DNA of 64,000 bases from Nitrospinia bacterium (GTDB taxonomy: Bacteria; Nitrospinota; Nitrospinia; Nitrospinales; JAJDAT01), in contig JAJDAT010000008.1 of assembly GCA_029261715.1 (NCBI GenBank), positions 17,590-81,589 of the forward strand. The letters are read 5' to 3'. Positions 28,177-36,874 of this stretch are shown here, piece after piece (the stretch's first letter is position 1; each line of letters starts with the position of its first letter). The position numbers and the translations under genes are program-made. The notes below the pieces were generated by a model. The model did no database searches and had not been told where the DNA came from. It saw nothing but the letters and a program-made list of their open reading frames with translations.

Positions 28177-29731
28177 AGTCTACCATGTAGGAAATTGTGG
28201 TCCAACCGGAACGGCGATCTTCAACGAAAAATTTGGCTCCCCAGTCTACCATGTAGGAAATTGTGGTCCAACCGGAACTCAATTGGAGTCGATATAAAGC
28301 AATTCTTTAGTCTACCATGTAGGAAATTGTGGTCCAACCGGAACTATGGATCTTTGCGTTTGTCTTTACGCGAAAGTCTACCATGTAGGAAATTGTGGTC
28401 CAACCGGAACTGTAATGGAACACTTGAAATGAGAAATGAAAGTCTACCATGTAGGAAATTGTGGTCCAACCGGAACCGGGGCCTTCTTCAAGGCCCCTTT
28501 TTTTTGAGTCTACCATGTAGGAAATTGTGGTCCAACCGGAACCTATATCGACTTTTCCCACTTCAACCTGATAGTCTACCATGTAGGAAATTGTGGTCCA
28601 ACCGGAACCAATTATTAAAAAGTATTATCACTGCCATGAGTCTACCATGTAGGAAATTGTGGTCCAACCGGAACGACAGGTTCTTATGGGAGCACAACGG
28701 TATTAGTCTACCATGTAGGAAATTGTGGTCCAACCGGAACACGATCAAAAGAAGAGCAAAAGGAATCCGCTAGTCTACCATGTAGGAAATTGTGGTCCAA
28801 CCGGAACAGGCGTCGCTCAAGGATTCGCGAACGGGTTAGTCTACCATGTAGGAAATTGTGGTCCAACCGGAACACTCTTTGATTGCTCGTCAATGTCTAA
28901 CCTAGTCTACCATGTAGGAAATTGTGGTCCAACCGGAACTTGAAGCGCGGAAAGTTCAAACTCGCTCAAAGTCTACCATGTAGGAAATTGTGGTCCAACC
29001 GGAACTGTTGGCGGCGAATTAATGGACCATCCAGGAGTCTACCATGTAGGAAATTGTGGTCCAACCGGAACCGCACCTATATTGTTAAACCTATTCAGTT
29101 TAGTCTACCATGTAGGAAATTGTGGTCCAACCGGAACTTAGCTGCGCTCTACTGGGAAAAATAAAAAAGTCTACCATGTAGGAAATTGTGGTCCAACCGG
29201 AACAGGAATCAAGCGTATGACTAATCTGGGTGAAGTCTACCATGTAGGAAATTGTGGTCCAACCGGAACCAAGATGGGAATTGGCTTGAGGTTAACGCAA
29301 GTCTACCATGTAGGAAATTGTGGTCCAACCGGAACAACCGTTGCACTGTTCCAGTGTTGCATGGGAGTCTACCATGTAGGAAATTGTGGTCCAACCGGAA
29401 CTGCCCACACACTTAATATAACCTTTTAAAAAGTCTACCATGTAGGAAATTGTGGTCCAACCGGAACCAATACACGCCCAACCCGTCCGGCCCTTTAAGT
29501 CTACCATGTAGGAAATTGTGGTCCAACCGGAACTAATGGTCTTTGCTACTGCAAATTGAATTTAGTCTACCATGTAGGAAATTGTGGTCCAACCGGAACT
29601 GGCTAAGGCCTAGCCAACGTTTCAAACCGAGTCTACCATGTAGGAAATTGTGGTCCAACCGGAACAGGCGGCACAGCTCAAAGAATGAGCCTTATAGTCT
29701 ACCATGTAGGAAATTGTGGCCCCAACCGAAT
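28177..29731 (-). CRISPR. Type II-C CRISPR array, 24 repeats and 23 spacers
   Basis: A 36-bp repeat, plus-strand form beginning AGTCTACC and ending CCGGAAC. Repeats start at 28177, 28243 and then every 66 bp, to 29696. Spacers are 30 nt except the ninth (31 nt). All repeats look identical except the last (29696-29731), which is altered over its last dozen bases. Pairing with the tracrRNA shows the crRNA sense is the minus strand, where the repeat reads GTTCCGG... to ...GGTAGACT. The only degenerate repeat is cas-distal, so new spacers probably enter at the cas2 end. The many short frames across the array in both strands are artefacts of the repeat. Confidence 0.98.
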
Positions 29732-29923
29732 AATTTTGAAATTTTGAATTGCAGAAAATTTTTGATTTGCAATAACTGATATCCTATAATAATATGTTTA
29801 GAGTTATATTAGTTGGATATTATTAGGGGGCTTTATATTTTTATTTGGTGAATCTTTGGTTTTCTTTTTCTGTAATATTAATAATTTTTTTGCTGATATT
29901 AAGAATATTGACATAAATTATAA

Positions 29924-30391
29924 ATGATAGTTCTTAAAAAACTTTTATTATTATCTTTAATTTTTTTGGTATCCAGTTGTGGACTGGTTCCTGTAAGACC
30001 AGATAACGATGTTTTAAAACAGCTTGACCCTGAGTTAGCTAAAAACTTATTACAAGCAAAGTGCCCAAGTTGTAGTGATTCTAAGATTAATCTGAGTTGT
30101 GATGATGGCTATTTTGTAGATGCGGCAAAGACTCAAAGCTCTATTGATTATCCTTATCACAACTTGGTAGTGATTTGTTACATTGATCAGATAGAGATTA
30201 AAGGTAGGGAGACAGACTGCATTTCCGCCTCTAATTCTAATCGCGGGCAATTGCCAAAGGTCCAACTAAGAACTAAAGACTGGAAACAATTATGTAACGC
30301 AACTTTCGCTGTGATAAATAATCATCGCGAGCTACAAGGAATCGGAGCATGGGGCTACTACCAACAGAAAGCTATGCCAGAAAATGAATAA
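29924..30391 (+). CDS. Lipoprotein of unknown function
   Basis: A 155-aa protein with a type II signal peptide (KKLLLLSLIFLVSSC, lipobox Cys19). The mature part has Cys-rich motifs (CPSCSDSKINLSC) and a C-terminal segment AVINNHRELQGIGAWGYY. No family was recognised. It begins 190 bp after the array; that gap (29732-29923) is AT-rich and holds no other gene. It is co-directional with the XRE-type gene 18 nt downstream. Its position between the array and the second tracrRNA-like copy does not prove a CRISPR role. Confidence 0.7.
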   Translation: MIVLKKLLLLSLIFLVSSCGLVPVRPDNDVLKQLDPELAKNLLQAKCPSCSDSKINLSCDDGYFVDAAKTQSSIDYPYHNLVVICYIDQIEIKGRETDCISASNSNRGQLPKVQLRTKDWKQLCNATFAVINNHRELQGIGAWGYYQQKAMPENE

Positions 30392-30409
30392 AAAAGAGAC
30401 AAAAATTAG

Positions 30410-30739
30410 ATGCAGGTTAAAAAGCTAAAGATAAAACGAATAGCCGAAGTCAGCGGAGATATAACCTCTTTAACGAAACCTAAATCACGAGGCAAGCGCA
30501 CCGTAGATAACAGCGCTAATATACAGAAGGGGTTGGGAGATAGGTTGCAGGGGTGGCGCAAAAAAAATGGTCTTACTCTCCATGGACTGGCAAAGAAAAT
30601 AGGCGTTACAGTTGGACCTCTATCTGGAGTAGAGAATAGTAAAAATTTACCCTCTCTTGAAACCGTTGCCGCTTTGCATAATCACACGAACTTAAATATT
30701 TTATGGTTACTCTTCAAACAAGGACGGATGCAAAAGTAG
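30410..30739 (+). CDS. XRE/Cro-type HTH DNA-binding protein
   Basis: A 109-aa basic protein with a C-terminal helix-turn-helix of the HTH_3 type (LGDRLQGWRKKNGLTLHGLAKKIG, then VTVGPLSGVENSKNLPSLETVAAL). The N-terminal 45 residues are Lys/Arg-rich and unstructured in appearance. It follows the lipoprotein gene by 18 nt and could regulate itself, the lipoprotein or the neighbouring CRISPR locus. No operator was identified. Small XRE regulators are common in mobile or defence islands. Confidence 0.75.
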   Translation: MQVKKLKIKRIAEVSGDITSLTKPKSRGKRTVDNSANIQKGLGDRLQGWRKKNGLTLHGLAKKIGVTVGPLSGVENSKNLPSLETVAALHNHTNLNILWLLFKQGRMQK

Positions 30740-30785
30740 TGTGCTTAAAATTGCGATCATCTGGAGCATTCTTTTCTTGCCTAAT

Positions 30786-31055
30786 TAATTTAGTTTAGCG
30801 ATTTCCCCCCTTTTGATTTTTTAAAAATCCCCATAAACTTTAAATAGAAATTTGCATTTTAGTCAGTTTGTTTGAGACTTAAACTAATTGCAATCGCTAT
30901 ATAATTCGATATAATTTCTTCATTCGAAAATGGCTCTTGTGGCCAAAAAGAAAACCTGATTGAGCCTAGTCCGTTAATAATGATATTTAGTGCGTGAACT
31001 AGAGTTATTGTCGATTAGACTAGAATTCTCTAAATGTGTTTTTATTTTATGGTAT
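30786..31055 (-). repeat. Degenerate second copy of the tracrRNA/cas-promoter region
   Basis: This stretch aligns along its whole length with 23521-23800: TTTAGTTTAGCG at the left, TTGCAA-16-TATAAT in the middle, CGATTAGAC in the anti-repeat and TTTATTTTATGGTA at the right. The anti-repeat is broken (GACTAGAATTCTCTAAATG in place of GACCACAATTTCCTACATG). The 7-bp hairpin and the GC-rich terminator stem are lost, so a working tracrRNA is unlikely. The plus-strand promoter survives. The remaining gap to 31269 shows no convincing gene. Confidence 0.85.
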
Positions 31056-31269
31056 GGGGAAGTGCTCTCATCTCTAAGTTTTTGAAGTCAAAAAAATAGA
31101 TGTCATGTGTCCGAGTTCTCAGCCGTGAAGCCCGGAATAGCTGTCCCCGTTTTAGGAATGTCTTGATTCGCAAGGAGATGTCGAGAAGCGCTTTTAATCA
31201 GGTTGTGACCTGAAAACTTTTCCAGTTGATTCTGATGTTTCACTATTGTTGTTAACGGTTTAAAAATGT

Positions 31270-34200
31270 ATGCCATATATTGCCATTGGTTGTGATATAG
31301 ATTTTTTTGCTCCATCGAAAGAAAAAGTTGTAATTCAATTTGAACGTAACGTCGATGGCCAAATCACTCGATTGGATTTGGAAGTCTATGATTTTGAAAA
31401 TACTCCAGTATACAAGCAAGCATACGATTGTAGATCTGGGTTACCTGTTCTGCAATGGGATGGGACGTTAAATAAAAGTGTCGATTCGAAGTTAGAACCG
31501 TTCGCGACACCTCTCCGGTCGCCTTACACTGTAAAGGTTAACGCTACTATTGATAACAGCGTTAAAAGTCCACACTCTCGCCCCGACAATTTTTCTAATG
31601 AAAAAAATGCAGAAAAAGAACCGAGAAGTTCTTGCTCATCTAGTCATAAAAAAGAAATTCATTACGTCGAGCAGCTTACTGAAACGTCTATTAAACTCTT
31701 TGTTTTGTATCATTCTATAGAAATCAGGCGAGCGCCTTGGGTGGCTACTGGAGAAACTTTGGAGGAGGGAAAGTTTCCTTGGCAGATCAATCGGTTGAAC
31801 GAGTTGGGTTTTTATGCAGGCACTATTGAATTAGCTCAAGAAGAATCATGTCAGCATAATTTTGATAAGGCTTTTAAGCGTTTCGCTCGGCTTCACCCTG
31901 ACTTGAAATTTATACCAATCGAAAAAATTTCTCCGGAGCAATGGAATCGCGCTTTAAAAAACTCTCCATTCAGCTTACCAAATTTTATGAAACTTAATTC
32001 TTTTCCTTTAGATCCGTGGCTTGAGATTGAAGAAGACAAGAAAATTCCTGAAAAACCGGGAAAATACCATGGTTTTAAAGATGAACATCTTCCGAGAATT
32101 TATGTCGAAGCCATCGGTTATGAGTCAGACTATAACAAAGATATTGATGAGTTTATTGATCAATATGAAATTTCTCCAACCATTAAAATGGAAAAAGAAT
32201 TGGAACGGTTAAACCGTCCTGTTATACCTTTGGAAGCTGTTATTTTTATTAAAAATAGTTTTGGAGAAAAAACTCTTGCCCCAAAAGCTGTCGGTTCAAT
32301 TGGAGTAGATTGGTCCGCAAGCGAACCTCCTGAAGATACCAGTCTGTTAGATTTAAATGAAGACCATGATAGTTATCCGAGGGCATTTATTGACCATGTT
32401 TTTAACGAATTAAAAAACTTTGAAGGAAGCACTAATTGTCCGGATGAATATGGCGGAATAAGGACCAAGAATGACAACTGGAAATCGGCTTTCGTATTGG
32501 GTAAAGGATTCAAACCTTATGATGTCAAGGAAGATCCTCAGGAATGTACCGTTTACTCCGAGGCAATCATTGACGATCAGTACGAGCGATGTTTGGGAAG
32601 AGCTGGTATCGTTTTCCATCCCTCGTTTATTGCTGGGGACAGATACAAACTTAAAGCGGAACTTAGTTTCTCCGGTCGTAAAAACAAAAGGAAACTGAAG
32701 GAAGTAAATGGCTCGATCAAGTTTGAGTCGGCTACTATTGAGGTTTGGCGTTATGCTCGCGTGGCTTGTTTGATTGGTTGGCCTTTAAGAGATTATTATT
32801 TAGAGGTTTTAACAGACGCCCCTAAAGAATATGAAAAAACTTATACTCATCTTGACTTTCATAATTCCGAATCCAGGGGGATTTCTAACTATCTAAATGA
32901 TAATGATTATAAGGATTGGATTAACTATGTTTTAAAAAATTATCGAGAAGATCAACAACAGGACTTCAAAAAGGCTATTCAATTAACCCTTGGAAATACT
33001 CCTTTGAACCTGCACCCAAATACTATTTCCAACCGGCATAAGATGGGAGATGCCTATGTTTTATCGAATGGAATGTTTTCAGAAATTAGAAGCAATCCCG
33101 CCAAACCTTCGAATATCGAATTTTTATATGAGATATTAGCCTCAAAAATTCGCAAAAAATATCCCGTAGGCCTGATTATTTTAGACTATTCGCATGGACT
33201 AGAAGCCATTAAAGTATTTAAAAAGTATTTTGGCGATCCACCATCGCTTTCGTTAGGAATGGGAGACTCGTTTGTTTTAGTGGATCAAGAAGTACCTGGT
33301 AAACCTTATTTTATCTTCTCTCATGAAATTGGACACTGTTTTTGGTTGAGGCACCATGAAAACACATCCGACAAGACGCCTGCCACGGGAGATCATCATC
33401 CTTATGATCATAATTGCATCATGAGTTATACAAGTGATAGATCAGAATACTTCCATCAAAGACCTTTCTCTTATACCCCGCATTTTTGTGGATTATGTAA
33501 CCTGAAATTAAGAGGTTGGAATTTTTTTGCTCCTAAAAGAAAACTATTTGAAGCAGTAGGCAAAGAAAAAGAAATCCCTAAAAAAAGTTCCTTAAATACT
33601 GTTATCATTTATGACGAAGCGGACAAGGATGATTTGAAAGCCGAGCCGGAAGTCAATTCGGTGCAGCGGTTCGTAAACTTGTCCTGCGAAACTCCGGCCA
33701 AAGTCTATTCATTTAACAAAAATATCAGTGTTGAAAAATGGGTAGAACAAGTCAAAGGGTGTGATATTTATCACCATATAAGTCATGGAAATTTAAGGTG
33801 CATGGATGATGGACACCGCACCGATGTAGTTAAAATGGTTTTACCAAAATATCCATCCTGGTGCCAAGCCGATAAAAAGGTTTGCTCGGAGTTGGATGAT
33901 TTAGAATTAAACCTTTTTTCTATAGCAAGTGGAAATGGTTGTTCTTCTTTGTATAAGGAACTTATTAGACCAGATAACGAAGATCATCGTTTGAGAGGTG
34001 TCATTCAATGGGTAGGGGTTGGAGACAGTTCAACAGATACTTTCTTTGGGGCTCCGGAAATACAAGAAGCTGTTTTACGGGGAGGAGCCGCACCTAAAAC
34101 GCTATTAGTTCTAAGCTGTTGCCTGTTAGGTTGGGAACCTAGTTTAGCGGATCTTTTTTTGCATGGTGGAACGGAATTCGTGATAGCGTTTCGGGCGAAT

Positions 34201-34461
34201 TATAATTCTGGGGAATCAGGCGCATTTTCAAGAGATTTTTATCTTGCTTGGGCCGATGAAGATTTAAAACCAGAAAAGATTGAATCCATATTTAAAAAAG
34301 TAGCTGTAAAACACCCACATGCTGAGCCAGTTTTATTTTCAGAGAAGAAAATCTTCAGAGTAATACTAGTTTCAAATAAAAGATGGGTAGGGCAATTGAA
34401 GGAATTTACCTGGCAGGATTACAAACTTTTTGAACCCTATATTCCCGAAGAATATATATAA
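31270..34461 (+). CDS. Metzincin-like protease fused to CHAT/caspase-like domain
   Basis: A 1063-aa protein without signal peptide. The N-terminus (10-100) looks like an Ig/FlgD-type beta domain (LPVLQWDGTLN, SPYTVKV). Around residues 140-230 is a helical segment resembling small peptidoglycan-binding modules (FDKAFKRFARLHPDL). The zinc motif is HEIGHCFWLRH (His685, Glu686, His689, His695) with a Met-turn-like IMSY (Met718), the metzincin layout. The C-terminus (830-1050) has HISHG (His839) and LLVLSCCLLG (Cys950/951), then a helix-strand LADLFLHGGTEFVIAF, matching the CHAT caspase dyad pattern. A 119-aa partner gene follows. It may be a secreted effector or a self-targeting protease; both are inference. 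Confidence 0.75.
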   Translation: MPYIAIGCDIDFFAPSKEKVVIQFERNVDGQITRLDLEVYDFENTPVYKQAYDCRSGLPVLQWDGTLNKSVDSKLEPFATPLRSPYTVKVNATIDNSVKSPHSRPDNFSNEKNAEKEPRSSCSSSHKKEIHYVEQLTETSIKLFVLYHSIEIRRAPWVATGETLEEGKFPWQINRLNELGFYAGTIELAQEESCQHNFDKAFKRFARLHPDLKFIPIEKISPEQWNRALKNSPFSLPNFMKLNSFPLDPWLEIEEDKKIPEKPGKYHGFKDEHLPRIYVEAIGYESDYNKDIDEFIDQYEISPTIKMEKELERLNRPVIPLEAVIFIKNSFGEKTLAPKAVGSIGVDWSASEPPEDTSLLDLNEDHDSYPRAFIDHVFNELKNFEGSTNCPDEYGGIRTKNDNWKSAFVLGKGFKPYDVKEDPQECTVYSEAIIDDQYERCLGRAGIVFHPSFIAGDRYKLKAELSFSGRKNKRKLKEVNGSIKFESATIEVWRYARVACLIGWPLRDYYLEVLTDAPKEYEKTYTHLDFHNSESRGISNYLNDNDYKDWINYVLKNYREDQQQDFKKAIQLTLGNTPLNLHPNTISNRHKMGDAYVLSNGMFSEIRSNPAKPSNIEFLYEILASKIRKKYPVGLIILDYSHGLEAIKVFKKYFGDPPSLSLGMGDSFVLVDQEVPGKPYFIFSHEIGHCFWLRHHENTSDKTPATGDHHPYDHNCIMSYTSDRSEYFHQRPFSYTPHFCGLCNLKLRGWNFFAPKRKLFEAVGKEKEIPKKSSLNTVIIYDEADKDDLKAEPEVNSVQRFVNLSCETPAKVYSFNKNISVEKWVEQVKGCDIYHHISHGNLRCMDDGHRTDVVKMVLPKYPSWCQADKKVCSELDDLELNLFSIASGNGCSSLYKELIRPDNEDHRLRGVIQWVGVGDSSTDTFFGAPEIQEAVLRGGAAPKTLLVLSCCLLGWEPSLADLFLHGGTEFVIAFRANYNSGESGAFSRDFYLAWADEDLKPEKIESIFKKVAVKHPHAEPVLFSEKKIFRVILVSNKRWVGQLKEFTWQDYKLFEPYIPEEYI

Positions 34462-34514
34462 ATAATCAAACCTTAAAATAGAAACCGTTTTAATTATTTA
34501 TTGTTTTTAATTTT

Positions 34515-34874
34515 ATGTTGACGCTTTTAAATTCCCAACTACTACTTTTGGAAGAAAGTTTTAAACAGCAATATGTTGACCGTGTAGCGGATTACTTGAA
34601 AAAAAATCTCCCAAACAAGGTAAAACCATTTGATAAGCAACCCTTAGATACTCTTATAAAAAACGGGATCAAAAAAGCGAGGGCTTATTCCATTAAAACA
34701 GAATGGGATGTTTGTCGGTTTGTTCAATATCAAGTTAGGCTGGGTGAGAATTTTGATAAAACGCATGAAAGCAGTTGGGCGGTTGAAATATTAAAAAACC
34801 CTGAATTAAATGGGCCTGCAAAAATGGATTATATGGATTATTATTATTTCTATGTGCTTAAAGAGACTGAATAA
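34515..34874 (+). CDS. Small partner protein of the metzincin-CHAT gene
   Basis: A 119-aa protein, helical, no signal peptide. The pattern LIKNGIKKARAYSIKTEWDVCRFVQ, then GENFD and WAVEILKNP, then KMDYMDYYYF, recalls small proteins I associate with type VI or contractile-injection effector loci; this is recollection of a pattern, not a database match. It starts 53 bp after the large gene and is probably co-transcribed. It could be an adaptor, chaperone or immunity protein. The gap to 35019 holds nothing recognisable. Confidence 0.6.
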   Translation: MLTLLNSQLLLLEESFKQQYVDRVADYLKKNLPNKVKPFDKQPLDTLIKNGIKKARAYSIKTEWDVCRFVQYQVRLGENFDKTHESSWAVEILKNPELNGPAKMDYMDYYYFYVLKETE

Positions 34875-35019
34875 TAACCTGATTTTTAAAATTATTCATG
34901 GTTTTTAAGATCAACCGTTTTCATATAGCGGTCTTCCTACACGAGTTTCGGGAAGAAAGAGGGGATTGTTGTTGAATAACTTATTGCCCTGGAAAAAATT
35001 TACTCGCCTACTATTTTTA

Positions 35020-35409
35020 TTATTCTGATTCGATTGCCGAGCGGACACATTCCCTTTGAGAAACCCAGTTTTCTTCGTGCTTCTTTTTGCAATGATCTTT
35101 TACTAAAGGTTTTGTTTTACTTTTCTCTACCTCCGTTTTTGCGCTTGCCTGTGAACTGACACAATATTTTTGTTTTAACCAATTACCTTTATGATTTTTT
35201 TTGCAAAAACTTTTGATAGTGTCTGTGGCTTTGCTTCTTGATATAAACTTCTTCGCACTTTTTTGAGAAAGAACGCATTGATTAAATTCGGTAAACTTCT
35301 TACCAAAGTTTTTTTTGCAGAATTTTTGAATTTGAACTTCCGATCCAAAAACTGTTTCAGAGAAAAACAAAGCGAGCAAAAACGTAAATAATCCAAAAAA
35401 CTTGATCAT
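35020..35409 (-). CDS. Secreted protein with three Cys-pair repeats
   Basis: A 129-aa exported protein. The ATG at 35409 is chosen because AAGGA lies about 9 nt upstream; a TTG seven codons earlier lacks one. After the signal peptide (FFGLFTFLLALFFSETVFG) come three tandem units of about 35 residues, each F/HCKK-x10-12-(W/F)-x3-QxC, for example FCKKNHKGNWLKQKYC. Two Cys per unit suggest one disulfide each. The protein is strongly basic. The repeat family is not recognised; a periplasmic binding or structural role is possible. Confidence 0.7.
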   Translation of the reverse strand: MIKFFGLFTFLLALFFSETVFGSEVQIQKFCKKNFGKKFTEFNQCVLSQKSAKKFISRSKATDTIKSFCKKNHKGNWLKQKYCVSSQASAKTEVEKSKTKPLVKDHCKKKHEENWVSQRECVRSAIESE

Positions 35410-35502
35410 AGTTTTTTTCCTTACTGCCAATCTAAACCTTTAGTTCATAGAAGACGCAGAAACTTATTAGAAAATAACGTGGAGAATGGGGATGTTTTAT
35501 CC

Positions 35503-35931
35503 TTATCTGTCTACGGTGCGGACAAGTTTTGTCCCGTGAAGGTCTTTAATTGCTTTGTCTACGAATTCGGTTGTTCCATCGCGCAAATTCACTCGCAGCG
35601 CTTTTCCTTCTTCATTCACTTCGCTTGTCCATAGGTAGTAAATTCCTTTTGGTACAAACACTTTATGAATGTGAATGGTTTCACCTTCAAAATCAAAGTT
35701 CGTGTATTCTTTATTGAAGAGGTTTAATCCTTCTGCCTTGGTGGGCAAGCGGAAATCAGCAAAGCCGCCGGGATAACAAGAGTTCATGGTGCGTGCATAA
35801 CCTCTGGCTTCTTCCCAATTACACCATTTACCTAAGTCTAACTTACTATCTTTTGGCAACCAGCTCAGGTTGAGTTCTTTATCGCTGATAATGCCATTGG
35901 GGTTGTCGTGAAAGCGCTCGGCTGGATCCAT
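35503..35931 (-). CDS. DUF1566 (Lcl C-terminal-like) domain protein
   Basis: A 142-aa protein made almost wholly of one DUF1566 domain. It has the typical WEEARGYARTMNS, then GFADFRLPTKAEGLNLF, then YYLWTSEVNE and RVNLRDGTTEF. The family is related to C-type-lectin-like folds and is frequent in surface or secreted proteins, but this one lacks a signal peptide. No partner is obvious; it stands about 40 bp downstream of the aminotransferase gene on the same strand. Confidence 0.8.
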   Translation of the reverse strand: MDPAERFHDNPNGIISDKELNLSWLPKDSKLDLGKWCNWEEARGYARTMNSCYPGGFADFRLPTKAEGLNLFNKEYTNFDFEGETIHIHKVFVPKGIYYLWTSEVNEEGKALRVNLRDGTTEFVDKAIKDLHGTKLVRTVDR

Positions 35932-35972
35932 TTAATTTCCTTTTTTATGTATTTTTTTAAAAATGAAATTTA

Positions 35973-36845
35973 TCATTTTTTCCTTAATTCTTCAATGGTT
36001 TTAAAAAACGCCTCACGCAAGGCGTTAGTTATCTTCCCTGGTTTGCCATTACTAATTTGTATGGAGTCTGCATGCGATATTGGCAATATTTCTATTCCTG
36101 TATTGACGATGAATACTTCATCTGCCAAGTAAATATCTTCTACGGTCAGCTGGGTTTCTTCGCTGGGTATTTGTTTTTTTTCAGCTAGTTCTAAAATGAT
36201 TTTACGTGTAACTCCAGGAAGAATAAATTGGGATAGGGGAGGGGTTTTTAATTCCCCATTTTTGACGATGAAAATGTTGCTGACGGTTCCTTCTGTTACG
36301 ATTTTATCGTCTTCTAAAATAATCCCTTCGAACGCGTCTTTCTGTCTGGCGAGTTCTTTGATGATGATATGAGAAAGGTAGTTACAGGATTTGATTTGTG
36401 GGTTTAGAGTTGCGGTTTGCGTTACTGAACTTGGAAATGTCGCAATTTTTACCCCTTGTTCATAATATTCTTTTGGGAAAACGGGGAACTCTTTGGCGTA
36501 TACAACGATTGTAGGCTGAGAAGTCTCTGGAATTGCTAATCCTGGCAGACCTTCGCCTCGCGAGATTGTGATTCGAATATAGGCTTCTTGAAATTTATTT
36601 TTTTTAAGAGTTTTGTAAACGATTTCTCCTAATCGTTCTTTACTATAGGGGACTTCTAAAAATATTTTTTGTGCAGAGCTGAATAATCTTTCTAGGTGAT
36701 CTTGTAAGTGAAAAACATTGCCGCCATAGGCTCGCAAAGTTTCAAATAATCCGTCGCCTAATGTAAAGCCACGATCCAATACCGATACGGTTGCTTCTTT
36801 TAAGGGTAGAAATTTGCCATTTAAAAAAACGATTTCGTTTTTCAT
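35973..36845 (-). CDS. Class IV PLP aminotransferase (D-amino-acid / branched-chain / PabC type)
   Basis: A 290-aa fold-type IV PLP enzyme. Start motif FLNGKFLPLKEATVSVLDRG, PLP-Lys152 in NPQIKSCNYLSH, and the phosphate-binding segment EGTVSNIFIVKNG are all present. The IKSCNYL form is closer to D-alanine aminotransferase and aminodeoxychorismate lyase than to the GGNY of typical IlvE, so substrate is uncertain. It lies 29 bp after the ABC permease gene and may be transcribed with the export operon, though no functional link is apparent. Confidence 0.85.
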   Translation of the reverse strand: MKNEIVFLNGKFLPLKEATVSVLDRGFTLGDGLFETLRAYGGNVFHLQDHLERLFSSAQKIFLEVPYSKERLGEIVYKTLKKNKFQEAYIRITISRGEGLPGLAIPETSQPTIVVYAKEFPVFPKEYYEQGVKIATFPSSVTQTATLNPQIKSCNYLSHIIIKELARQKDAFEGIILEDDKIVTEGTVSNIFIVKNGELKTPPLSQFILPGVTRKIILELAEKKQIPSEETQLTVEDIYLADEVFIVNTGIEILPISHADSIQISNGKPGKITNALREAFFKTIEELRKK

Positions 36846-36874
36846 ATATTAAATTGAGAAGAAACTTTAATTAC

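Noticed and set aside
28195..29779. Many 60-190-codon open frames on both strands with a repeated peptide
   Set aside because: They are translations of the CRISPR repeat, whose 66-bp period is a multiple of three.
30786..31055. Second functional tracrRNA
   Set aside because: The anti-repeat is mismatched across its core and both hairpins are lost; it is described as a degenerate copy instead.
31103..31315. 70-codon minus-strand frame overlapping the start of the metzincin-CHAT gene
   Set aside because: It starts inside the opposing gene and has no ribosome site. The composition is passable but nothing else supports it.
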